In this document: one piece after another, positions 9,042-16,739 of the stretch
Layout of the letters: each line of letters starts with the position of its first letter
Numbering within the stretch: position 1 is the stretch's first letter
Source: Pseudomonadota bacterium
GTDB lineage: Bacteria > Pseudomonadota > Gammaproteobacteria > Xanthomonadales > Xanthomonadaceae
DNA length: 64,000 bases
Reading direction: 5' to 3'
Assembly (NCBI GenBank): GCA_023390905.1
Contig: JAEWBY010000094.1
Span: 33,747 to 97,746 of the forward strand
Made by a program: the position numbers and the translations under genes
The notes under the pieces: generated by a model
Seen by the model: only the letters and a program-made list of their open reading frames with translations
Database searches by the model: none
Told to the model about the DNA's origin: nothing

Positions 9042-9962
9042 ATGCCTTATCTCGAACTGACCCTGCGTTGCCACGAATCCGAACTGCCGCGCTACGAGAA
9101 CGCGCTGGAGGATGTGGGCGCGCTGTCGGTCACCTTGCTGGATGCCGATGCCGACACCACCGACGAGCGCGCGATCCTGGAACCGGGCGTGGGCGAGACA
9201 CCGCTGTGGCGCTCGCTGGTGCTGACCGCGCTGTTCCCGGCCGAAACCGATGCCTTGATGCTGCTCGCGGCGCTGGAAGCCTTCGATCCCGGGCTCGACT
9301 GGAGCGAGGCCGGTTTCCGCAGCGTCGAGGACGAAGACTGGGAACGCGCCTGGCTCGATCAATTCCAGCCAATGCGGTTCGGCCGGCGCACTTTCATCGT
9401 GCCCTGGAACCACGAACTGCCCGAGCAGGCGCGTACCGAGGACGCGGCCGTCATCCGACTGGATCCGGGGCTCGCGTTCGGATCCGGCACGCATCCGACC
9501 ACGGCGCTGTGCCTGCGCTGGCTGGATGCACTCGCCGATGAAGGCGCACTGGCGCAGCAGCGTGTGCTCGATTTCGGCTGCGGCTCGGGCATCCTCGCGC
9601 TGGCGGCGCTGCGCCTGGGCGCGGCCGAGGCCGTCGGCGTCGACAACGATCCGCAGGCCCTGATCGCCTCGCATGACAACGCCGAGCGCAATGGGCTGTC
9701 CGATCGCCTGCAGGTCCATCTTCCGCAGGACGAACCCGTGCGCACGTATCCGATCGTGGTGGCGAACATTCTCGCCTCCGCGCTGGACACGCTCGCCGAA
9801 ACGCTCGCCGCGCGCGTCGCACCGGGGGGACGCATCGCGCTGTCCGGCATCCTGCACGGTCAGGAAGACGAGTTGCTGACCCGCTATGCCGCATGGTTCG
9901 AACGGTTGCAGGCCACGCGTGACGGTGACTGGATGCGCATCGATGGCGTACGCCGGGCGTGA
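9042..9962 (+). CDS. prmA: Ribosomal protein L11 methyltransferase
   Basis: A 306-residue SAM-dependent enzyme that trimethylates ribosomal protein L11. The N-terminal substrate-recognition domain (about 1-90, PYLELTLRCHESELPRYENALEDVGA) leads into the Rossmann-like domain with the SAM loop LDFGCGSGILALAALRLGA and the post-loop DNDPQAL. The catalytic-region VVANILASAL follows. The ATG at 9042 gives the family N-terminus; the frame is open further upstream but without similarity. E. coli likewise has prmA between accBC and fis. Confidence 0.95.
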   Translation: MPYLELTLRCHESELPRYENALEDVGALSVTLLDADADTTDERAILEPGVGETPLWRSLVLTALFPAETDALMLLAALEAFDPGLDWSEAGFRSVEDEDWERAWLDQFQPMRFGRRTFIVPWNHELPEQARTEDAAVIRLDPGLAFGSGTHPTTALCLRWLDALADEGALAQQRVLDFGCGSGILALAALRLGAAEAVGVDNDPQALIASHDNAERNGLSDRLQVHLPQDEPVRTYPIVVANILASALDTLAETLAARVAPGGRIALSGILHGQEDELLTRYAAWFERLQATRDGDWMRIDGVRRA

Positions 9963-10049
9963 TGCAGCCTGTGCGCAAGGAGCGGCGATCATTGCGGATC
10001 GGCATCCCTGGAACTGCCTGGGCGTGCTTGACCATGCTTGAATAGCGCC

Positions 10050-11006
10050 ATGTTCATTTCCTGCCCGCATTGCCGCTATCTGGTCGCCACGGATCCACGG
10101 ACGCAACAGGCGCCCGCGCACTGCCCGCGCTGCGGCGGCCTGATGACGCCGGAGAGCGCCGCGCCTTCCAGTGCGCCGGAAACGGCACACAGTTTCGCCA
10201 GCCTGCTGCGCCGTGGAGAATCGCAGGCCGAAGTAGCACCGGATGCAGGCGATGGCGAAGAAACGGCGGCCGATCCGATCGTTGTCGAATCAGTCGATGA
10301 AACGGCCGCGGCGCTGCATCCGGAGGCGGACGCGGGCGCGGATTCCGTCGCGGAGCCGCATACGCGGGAAGCCGAAGCTCCATCCATCGACAACCTGATG
10401 GCAGCACCGGATGCCGAGGCTGTCGCCGCGCCACCTGCGCCCACGATTCCCGATGCGGCTCCGGTCGCCGCATCCGCTCCCGCGCGCAATGCACGCGTGC
10501 CGGGCTTCCTGCATGCGGCCGGATCCCGCAGCCACGGCGGCCCCGATCGCGCACGCTGGCCATGGCTGGTGCTGCCGCTGTTGATCGCCCTGCTGATCGT
10601 GCAGATCCTGCTGGCTGATCGCGATCGCTTCGCCGCCGATGCGCAATGGCGGCCGGTCGTGTCCGCGCTGTGCGGCGTACTGGGGTGCAGTTTGCCTGCC
10701 TGGCATGAGCCGCAGGCTTTCGCGATGCTCGATCGCGATGTGCGTCCGTTGTCCGGTTCGCCAGGCCTGCTCGAAGCACGCGCGACCTTCCGCAACGATG
10801 CACGCTGGCCGCAACGCTGGCCGGTCCTGGTGCTGACCCTGAAGGATGCCGATGGCCGCACGCTGGGCGCGCGCGCACTGACTCCAGCCGATTACCTCGA
10901 AGCCGGCGGAAGCAGCGAACTCGCACCGGGCCAGAGCGCGCAGGTCGTGGTGCATGTGCGCGAACCGAGCACCAATGTTGTTGCATTTTCGTTTGATTTC
11001 CGGTGA
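10050..11006 (+). CDS. Zinc-ribbon, DUF3426 membrane protein
   Basis: A 318-residue protein. Residues 1-35 form an MJ0042-type zinc ribbon (CPHC and CPRC pairs), then an acidic, low-complexity Ala/Glu/Pro linker to about 160. One membrane helix (WPWLVLPLLIALLIVQILLA, near 172-190) leads to a C-terminal DUF3426 domain with LPAWHEPQAF and FRNDARWPQRWPVLVLTL. The topology suggests a cytoplasmic zinc ribbon and a periplasmic C-terminal domain. Function of the family is unknown. Position between prmA and fis is where E. coli carries dusB. Confidence 0.85.
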   Translation: MFISCPHCRYLVATDPRTQQAPAHCPRCGGLMTPESAAPSSAPETAHSFASLLRRGESQAEVAPDAGDGEETAADPIVVESVDETAAALHPEADAGADSVAEPHTREAEAPSIDNLMAAPDAEAVAAPPAPTIPDAAPVAASAPARNARVPGFLHAAGSRSHGGPDRARWPWLVLPLLIALLIVQILLADRDRFAADAQWRPVVSALCGVLGCSLPAWHEPQAFAMLDRDVRPLSGSPGLLEARATFRNDARWPQRWPVLVLTLKDADGRTLGARALTPADYLEAGGSSELAPGQSAQVVVHVREPSTNVVAFSFDFR

Positions 11007-11159
11007 AACGGACGCCTGATGCCCCATCCGGGTGCATGAACGGGTCGCGGTCGCGTCGCAAGCGACAAACGGGATGCACGCAGGGCTGACTGGCGCTAGA
11101 CTCCTCCCCCCGCCGAAAACAAGAACACAGGCGGGATTGATTCATCACCGGGGACCTGT

Positions 11160-11429
11160 GTGAACGCCGCCGCTACTCGTCAAGACAATCCTCGCGCGCC
11201 GCGCCCGCCGCTGCGCGAGCACGTCGCACTGTCCGTGCGCCGCTACCTGCGTGATCTGAATGGCTGCGACGCCGACGATGTCTACGAGATCGTGCTGCGC
11301 GAGATGGAAATCCCGCTGTTCGTGGAAGTGCTCAACCATTGCGAAGGCAACCAGAGCCGCGCCGCATCGCTGCTCGGCATCCATCGGGCCACGCTGCGCA
11401 AGAAGCTGAAGGATTACGGGCTGGCGTAA
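11160..11429 (+). CDS. fis: DNA-binding protein Fis
   Basis: An 89-residue nucleoid protein and transcription factor, dimeric, binding degenerate 15-bp sites and bending DNA. The C-terminal helix-turn-helix is clear: EGNQSRAASLLGIHRATLRKKLKDYGLA. The GTG at 11160 follows a GGGGA ribosome-binding site by about 7 bases; an overlapping GTG two bases upstream is out of frame and closes at once. It is a little shorter than the E. coli protein (98), mainly at the N-terminus. Confidence 0.93.
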   Translation: MNAAATRQDNPRAPRPPLREHVALSVRRYLRDLNGCDADDVYEIVLREMEIPLFVEVLNHCEGNQSRAASLLGIHRATLRKKLKDYGLA

Positions 11430-11625
11430 TCCGCTCCCACCGCGCGCATGATTGCGCGCCGCGTGCGGGTTCCAGGACAGGGTGCATTGCACCGCCGTTG
11501 CGGCTTCAACCGCGTCGGCCGCCTGCCGTGCGTGCGCGCCGTTGGGCTCAACGGTCGCATCCATGTCCGCGCCCTTGATCGCGTTCGATCGCGACGGCCC
11601 GGACCGCGCGGCGGATCGGCGAGGC

Positions 11626-11631
11626 TATAAT
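11626..11631 (+). promoter_or_regulatory. Candidate -10 hexamer (TATAAT) for purH
   Basis: A perfect TATAAT lies 28 bases before the purH start in GC-rich DNA. I see no convincing -35 hexamer 16-18 bases upstream, so an activator or weak -35 may be involved. Confidence 0.5.
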
Positions 11632-11658
11632 TCCGCCATCCTCCCGCTGCACCTTCCC

Positions 11659-13245
11659 ATGACCGATCAACGCTTGCCCGTCCGTCGGGCGCTGCTTTCC
11701 GTTTCCGACAAGACCGGCCTGCTCGAACTGGCACGGGCGCTCGCTTCTCGCCAGGTCGAACTGCTTTCCACCGGCGGTACGGCCAAGGCCCTGCGCGATG
11801 CGGGCATGACGGTGCGCGATGTCTCCGAAGTGACCGGCTTTCCGGAGATCATGGACGGCCGCGTCAAGACGCTGCACCCGAAGGTGCACGGCGGCCTGCT
11901 CGGGCGCCGCGGCATCGATGATGCGGTGATGGCGCAGCATGGCATCGAAGCCATCGATCTGCTGGTGCTCAACCTGTATCCGTTCGAAAAGGTCGCGGCC
12001 AATCCCCAGGCGAGCTTCGAGGACATCATCGAGAACATCGACATCGGCGGGCCGGCGATGCTGCGCGCGGCGGCGAAGAATTTCGCCCATGTCGCCGTCG
12101 CCACCGATCCGGCGCAGTACGCGGCGCTGGTCGAGGAACTGGATCAGCATGACGGCACGCTGTCGGCGGCCACGCGGATGCGGTTGTCGGTGGCGGCGTT
12201 CAACCGCGTGGCCCAGTACGATGCCTGCATCAGCGACACGCTGTCCTCGATCACCGCATTGAAGGACGATGGCGGCGTGGAGCGCAGCCCGTTCCCGCAC
12301 CAGGCCAACGGCATCTTCATCAAGCTGATGGATCTGCGCTACGGCGAGAACCCGCACCAGCAGGCGGCGTTCTATCGCGATCTGTATCCGGTGCCGGGCA
12401 CGCTGGCGACCTTCAGCCAGTTGCAGGGCAAGGAACTGAGCTACAACAACATCGCCGACGCCGATGCCGCGTGGGAATGCGTGCGCCAGTTCGATGCGCC
12501 GGCCTGCGTGATCGTCAAGCACGCCAATCCGTGCGGCGTCGCGGTGGGCGCGGCCTGCGGCGACGCCTACGAACTCGCGTACGCGACCGACCCGACTTCG
12601 GCCTTCGGCGGCATCATCGCGTTCAACCGCACGCTGGATGCAGCCACCGCCAGGGTCATCCTCGATCGCCAGTTCGTCGAAGTGCTGATCGCGCCCGCCT
12701 ACGAACAGGGTGCGCTGGACTACGCGAAGAAGAAAGCCAACGTACGCGTGCTGGTGATTCCGCACGGCGACGGCGCCAACCTCATGGACGTCAAGCGCGT
12801 GGGCTCGGGCCTGCTGATGCAGACCGCCGACAACCGCGTGGTCACCCGCGATGAACTGAAGGTCGTCAGCCAGCGCGCGCCGAGCGAGGCCGAACTGCGC
12901 GATCTGCTGTTTGCGTGGAAGGTCGCCAAGTACGTCAAGTCCAATGCGATCGTCTATGCCAAGGATAACCGCACCGTCGGCATCGGCGCAGGACAGATGA
13001 GTCGAGTGGTCAGCGCGAAAATCGCCGGCCTCAAGGCCGAGGAAGCCAGCCTGGGCGTGCCCGGTTCGGTGATGGCGAGCGATGCGTTCTTCCCGTTCCG
13101 CGACGGCATCGACGCCGCCGCGCAGGCCGGCATCGCCGCGGTGATCCAGCCGGGCGGTTCGATGCGCGACGCCGAAGTGATCGCCGCCGCCGACGAACAC
13201 GGCCTGGCGATGGTGTTCACCGGCGTCCGTCATTTCCGGCACTGA
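11659..13245 (+). CDS. purH: Bifunctional AICAR transformylase / IMP cyclohydrolase
   Basis: A 528-residue enzyme, the standard length, catalysing the last two steps of de novo IMP synthesis. The N-terminal IMP cyclohydrolase domain (ALLSVSDKTGLLELARAL, VTGFPEIMDGRVKTLHPKVHGGLL) is followed by the transformylase domain with the conserved VIVKHANPCGVA and SDAFFPFRDGID. The ATG at 11659 gives the family N-terminus. PurD lies two genes downstream on the same strand, with a DNA methyltransferase gene between them starting 3 bases after the purH stop. Confidence 0.97.
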   Translation: MTDQRLPVRRALLSVSDKTGLLELARALASRQVELLSTGGTAKALRDAGMTVRDVSEVTGFPEIMDGRVKTLHPKVHGGLLGRRGIDDAVMAQHGIEAIDLLVLNLYPFEKVAANPQASFEDIIENIDIGGPAMLRAAAKNFAHVAVATDPAQYAALVEELDQHDGTLSAATRMRLSVAAFNRVAQYDACISDTLSSITALKDDGGVERSPFPHQANGIFIKLMDLRYGENPHQQAAFYRDLYPVPGTLATFSQLQGKELSYNNIADADAAWECVRQFDAPACVIVKHANPCGVAVGAACGDAYELAYATDPTSAFGGIIAFNRTLDAATARVILDRQFVEVLIAPAYEQGALDYAKKKANVRVLVIPHGDGANLMDVKRVGSGLLMQTADNRVVTRDELKVVSQRAPSEAELRDLLFAWKVAKYVKSNAIVYAKDNRTVGIGAGQMSRVVSAKIAGLKAEEASLGVPGSVMASDAFFPFRDGIDAAAQAGIAAVIQPGGSMRDAEVIAAADEHGLAMVFTGVRHFRH

Positions 13246-13248
13246 CGC

Positions 13249-14106
13249 GTGGCGCGCGCGAGCACGTCCATCAAGCGCACGGCGCCGGATCCGCTGGGCC
13301 TGGGCCCGCTGAGCGGCACGGCCACGTCGCCGAACGCATTGGCCTACGCCGATGCACAGGGGCGCGCCCTGCTCTATCACGCCAACTGTTTCGAACTGCT
13401 GGACCGGATCAACGAGAAGCATCCGCAGGGATGCTTCGACATGATCTTCGCCGACCCGCCGTACTTCCTCTCCAATGGCGGCATCACCTGCCATGCGGGC
13501 AAGATGGTGAAGGTCGACAAGGGCGAGTGGGACAAGAGCCGCAGTCCGGATCTCAACCACGAGTTCAATGTCGAATGGCTGCGCCGCTGCCAGCGCGCGC
13601 TCAAGCCCAATGGCACGTTGTGGGTGTCCGGCACGCACCACGTCATCCATTCGGTCGGCTTCGCCATGCAGCAGCTCGGCATGAAGCTGCTCAACGACAT
13701 CACCTGGGAAAAACCCAATCCGCCGCCGAACCTGGCCTGCCGCACCTTCACCCATTCCACCGAAACCATCATCTGGGCGGCGAAGACCGAAAAGAGCAAG
13801 CACGTCTTCCACTACCGCAGGATGAAGGCCGAGAACGGCGATCGCCAGATGAAATCGGTATGGCGCCTCACCGCGCCGGGCAAGGAAGAAAAGAGCCACG
13901 GCCGGCATCCGACGCAGAAGCCGCTGGAACTGCTGCTGCGCTGCATCGAAGCATCGACCGATCCCGGTGATCGCATTTTCGATCCCTTCAACGGTTCGGG
14001 CACCACCGGCGTGGCCGCGCTGCGCAGCGGGCGGCTGTACGTCGGCAGCGAACTGGATCCGGCCTATATCAAACTGGCACGCGATCGATTCAAGGCCGAA
14101 GCCTGA
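13249..14106 (+). CDS. Beta-class DNA adenine methyltransferase, YhdJ-like
   Basis: A 285-residue N6-adenine (or N4-cytosine) DNA methyltransferase. The catalytic DPPY motif (FADPPYFLSNGG, about 69) precedes the SAM-binding FNGSGTTGVAAL (about 247), the beta-class order. No restriction enzyme or specificity subunit is adjacent, so it is an orphan. In E. coli the orphan methyltransferase gene yhdJ directly follows fis, and here it also lies near fis, so a YhdJ-type enzyme recognising ATGCAT is my inference. It starts with GTG only 3 bases after purH and is likely cotranscribed with purH and purD. Confidence 0.88.
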   Translation: MARASTSIKRTAPDPLGLGPLSGTATSPNALAYADAQGRALLYHANCFELLDRINEKHPQGCFDMIFADPPYFLSNGGITCHAGKMVKVDKGEWDKSRSPDLNHEFNVEWLRRCQRALKPNGTLWVSGTHHVIHSVGFAMQQLGMKLLNDITWEKPNPPPNLACRTFTHSTETIIWAAKTEKSKHVFHYRRMKAENGDRQMKSVWRLTAPGKEEKSHGRHPTQKPLELLLRCIEASTDPGDRIFDPFNGSGTTGVAALRSGRLYVGSELDPAYIKLARDRFKAEA

Positions 14107-14149
14107 TTGATCCGTTGCCTCCACCGATCGCGCATCACGGAGCACACGC

Positions 14150-15436
14150 ATGAAAGTCTTGGTCATTGGTTCCGGCGGTCGCGAACACGCACTGGCCTGG
14201 AAGATCGCGCAGTCGCCAAAGGTCGATGAAGTGCTGGTCGCGCCCGGCAACGCGGGCACGGCGACCGAAGCCAAATGCCGCAATGTCGCCGTCGGCGCGA
14301 CCGAGATCGATCGCCTGCTGGAACTGGTGCGCGCCGAGAACGTCGCGCTCACCATCGTCGGGCCGGAAGCGCCGCTGGTGCTGGGCGTGGTGGATCGTTT
14401 CCGCGCCGAGGGCCTGCGCATCTTCGGCCCGACCGCCGCGGCCGCGCAGCTCGAAGGCAGCAAGGCGTTCGCCAAGGATTTCCTCGCCCGCCACGGCATT
14501 CCCACCGCGCATTACGCAGTCTTCACCGATGCGGTCGAAGCGATCGACCATGTGCGTGAAAAAGGTGCGCCCATCGTCATCAAGGCCGACGGGCTGGCGG
14601 CGGGCAAGGGCGTGATCGTGGCGATGACGCTCGCCGAAGCCGAGGCAGCCGTGCGCGACATGCTGGCGGGCAATGCATTCGGCGCGGCCGGTGCGCGGGT
14701 GGTCATCGAGGAGTTCCTGAGCGGCGAGGAAGCCAGTTTCATCAGCATGGTCGATGGCCGTACCGCGTTGCCGATGGCCACCTCGCAGGATCACAAGCGC
14801 GTCGGCGATGGCGATACCGGCCCGAACACCGGCGGCATGGGCGCGTATTCACCCGCGCCCGTGGTCACCCAGGCGGTGCACGATCGGGTGATGCGCGAGG
14901 TGGTCAATCCCACCGTGCAGGGCATGATCGCCGATGGCGTGCCGTTCACCGGATTCCTCTACGCCGGCCTGATGATCGATGACAGCGGCGCGCCGAAGGT
15001 GATCGAATTCAACGTGCGCTTCGGCGATCCGGAAACGCAGCCGGTGATGCTGCGCCTGCAATCGGATCTGGTGGAACTGGTGGAAGCAGCGATCGACGGC
15101 CAACTGGATCAGGTGCAGGCCGAATGGGATCCGCGTCCGTCGCTGGGCGTGGTGATGGCGGCCGAACATTATCCCGACACCCCGCGCGTGGGTGATGCGA
15201 TCAACCAGTGGGACGTGCCGGAGCTGCCGGGCACCAAGGTCTTCCACGCGGGCACCCGCCTGGTCGATGGCCAGATCATCACCGCCGGCGGTCGCGTGCT
15301 GTGCGCCTGCGCGCTGGGCGAGAGCGTGGCCGATGCACAGCATCGCGCGTATGGCGTGGTGGCCGGCATTTCGTGGCCGGGCGAATTCCATCGCCACGAC
15401 ATCGGCTGGCGTGCGATCGAACGCGAACGGCACTGA
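14150..15436 (+). CDS. purD: Phosphoribosylamine-glycine ligase (GAR synthetase)
   Basis: A 428-residue ATP-grasp enzyme of de novo purine synthesis joining glycine to phosphoribosylamine. Signatures are VLVIGSGGREHALAWK at the N-terminus, VGPEAPLVLGVVD, IKADGLAAGKGVIVA and FNVRFGDPETQPVM. Length and both ends agree with the family. It is the third gene of the purH-methyltransferase-purD run and is followed by a hairpin that may end transcription from both sides. Confidence 0.97.
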   Translation: MKVLVIGSGGREHALAWKIAQSPKVDEVLVAPGNAGTATEAKCRNVAVGATEIDRLLELVRAENVALTIVGPEAPLVLGVVDRFRAEGLRIFGPTAAAAQLEGSKAFAKDFLARHGIPTAHYAVFTDAVEAIDHVREKGAPIVIKADGLAAGKGVIVAMTLAEAEAAVRDMLAGNAFGAAGARVVIEEFLSGEEASFISMVDGRTALPMATSQDHKRVGDGDTGPNTGGMGAYSPAPVVTQAVHDRVMREVVNPTVQGMIADGVPFTGFLYAGLMIDDSGAPKVIEFNVRFGDPETQPVMLRLQSDLVELVEAAIDGQLDQVQAEWDPRPSLGVVMAAEHYPDTPRVGDAINQWDVPELPGTKVFHAGTRLVDGQIITAGGRVLCACALGESVADAQHRAYGVVAGISWPGEFHRHDIGWRAIERERH

Positions 15437-15444
15437 GTGCGAAA

Positions 15445-15474
15445 GGGCCGTCGCCGCATGAGCGACGGCCCGCT
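15445..15474. terminator. Hairpin between convergent purD and oxidoreductase gene
   Basis: A 10-bp perfect stem (GGGCCGTCGC at 15445-15454, complement at 15462-15471) with a 7-base loop. The T tract is short on both strands (three Ts), so it may serve both convergent genes only weakly. Confidence 0.65.
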
Positions 15475-15477
15475 GTT

Positions 15478-16623
15478 TCAGGGCGCTTTGCTGCGCACCG
15501 CGTGTGGCGGGTCGGCCTGCAGCAGATCCGCATGCCCGCGCGGCGGCGCACGCAGATACTGCGGCGCGGTGTGCACGCGTGCGCCAAGCGCGGCGGCGGC
15601 ATGCCACGGCCAGCGCGGGTCGTAGAGCATGGCACGCGCCAGCGCGACTGCATCGGCCTGCTGCTGCACCAGCACGCTTTCGGCCTGCTGCGGATCGGTG
15701 ATGAGGCCGACGGCGATCACCGGCATGGCGACTTCGCGCTTGATGCCTTCGGCGAACGGCACCTGATAACCGGGCCCGGCGCTGATGCGCTGCCGCGGAT
15801 CCAGGCCGCCGCTGGAGACGTGGATGAAATGGCAGCCGCGTGCGTCGAGCGCCCGGGCCAGTTCGATGCTCTGCGCCAGATCCCAGCCCCCATCGACCCA
15901 GTCGCTCGCGGAAATGCGGATGCCGACCGCCATCGAATCGGAGACCGCCGAACGCACCGCATCGAACACCTGCAAGGTCAGGCGCATGCGGTTCTCGAGC
16001 GAACCACCGTAAGCATCGGTCCGCGTGTTCGAGAGCGGCGACAGGAACTGATGCAGCAGATACCCGTGCGCCGCGTGGATCTCGATGAGATCCAGCCCAA
16101 GCCGTTCCGCGCGCCGGGCACTGGCGGCGAATGCATCGATCACCTCCCGTATGCCGGCCTCGTCGAGGGCAACGGGCGCGGGATCACCTTCCGCATACGG
16201 CGCGGCCGAAGCCGACACCGTCTGCCAGCCATTGGGCGCATCCGGTGCGATGGCCGCACCCTTGTGCTCCCATGGCAGATGCGTGGAGGCCTTGCGCCCG
16301 GCGTGCGCAAGCTGCACGCCGATCGGCATGCGCGAATAATGGCGCGCGGCCGACAGCGCGCGCGCGAACGCCGCTTCGGTCGCGTCATCCCACAAACCCA
16401 GATCGCCCCAGCTGATCCGCCCGCGCGGCTCCACCGCCGTGGCTTCGATGATCAACAGGCCGGCGCCGGACAGCGCGAGATTCGGCCAGTGGAAGGCGTG
16501 CCAGTCGGTGGCCGCGCCCCGATCGGCCGAGTACTGGCACATGGGTGCGATGACGATACGGTTGGACAGCGGCAGCGGCCCCAGTTGCAGGGGCGAGAAG
16601 AGCAGACTCAAGGGATTCTCCAC
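15478..16623 (-). CDS. NADH:flavin oxidoreductase, old yellow enzyme family (YqjM/XenA-like)
   Basis: A 381-residue FMN-dependent TIM-barrel ene-reductase. The N-terminus LFSPLQLGPLPLSNRIVIAPMCQYSA has the Cys typical of the YqjM/XenA subgroup. QLAHAGRKAS, IEIHAAHGYLLHQFLSPLSNTRTDAYGGS and the C-terminal AVGLITDPQQAE complete the pattern. It probably reduces activated alkenes, enones or nitro compounds using NAD(P)H; the physiological substrate is unknown. The start used is a GTG at 16621-16623. It converges on purD and diverges from the next gene. Confidence 0.92.
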   Translation of the reverse strand: MENPLSLLFSPLQLGPLPLSNRIVIAPMCQYSADRGAATDWHAFHWPNLALSGAGLLIIEATAVEPRGRISWGDLGLWDDATEAAFARALSAARHYSRMPIGVQLAHAGRKASTHLPWEHKGAAIAPDAPNGWQTVSASAAPYAEGDPAPVALDEAGIREVIDAFAASARRAERLGLDLIEIHAAHGYLLHQFLSPLSNTRTDAYGGSLENRMRLTLQVFDAVRSAVSDSMAVGIRISASDWVDGGWDLAQSIELARALDARGCHFIHVSSGGLDPRQRISAGPGYQVPFAEGIKREVAMPVIAVGLITDPQQAESVLVQQQADAVALARAMLYDPRWPWHAAAALGARVHTAPQYLRAPPRGHADLLQADPPHAVRSKAP

Positions 16624-16739
16624 GGAGGGCGGGTTCCGGAGCGCGCCACTATCCGCGCCGTCGGGAGAGCTTTCAACGCCACCGGCGGAACACAGCCGTT
16701 GCAGTCATTTGCTAGGCTCCGCGCATCCAAGGAGGCTCC

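Noticed and set aside
11548..14505. 985-codon open frame on the minus strand
   Set aside because: It lies wholly opposite purH, the methyltransferase gene and purD, whose proteins are unmistakable. Long antisense frames are common in GC-rich DNA, and its translation has no domain.
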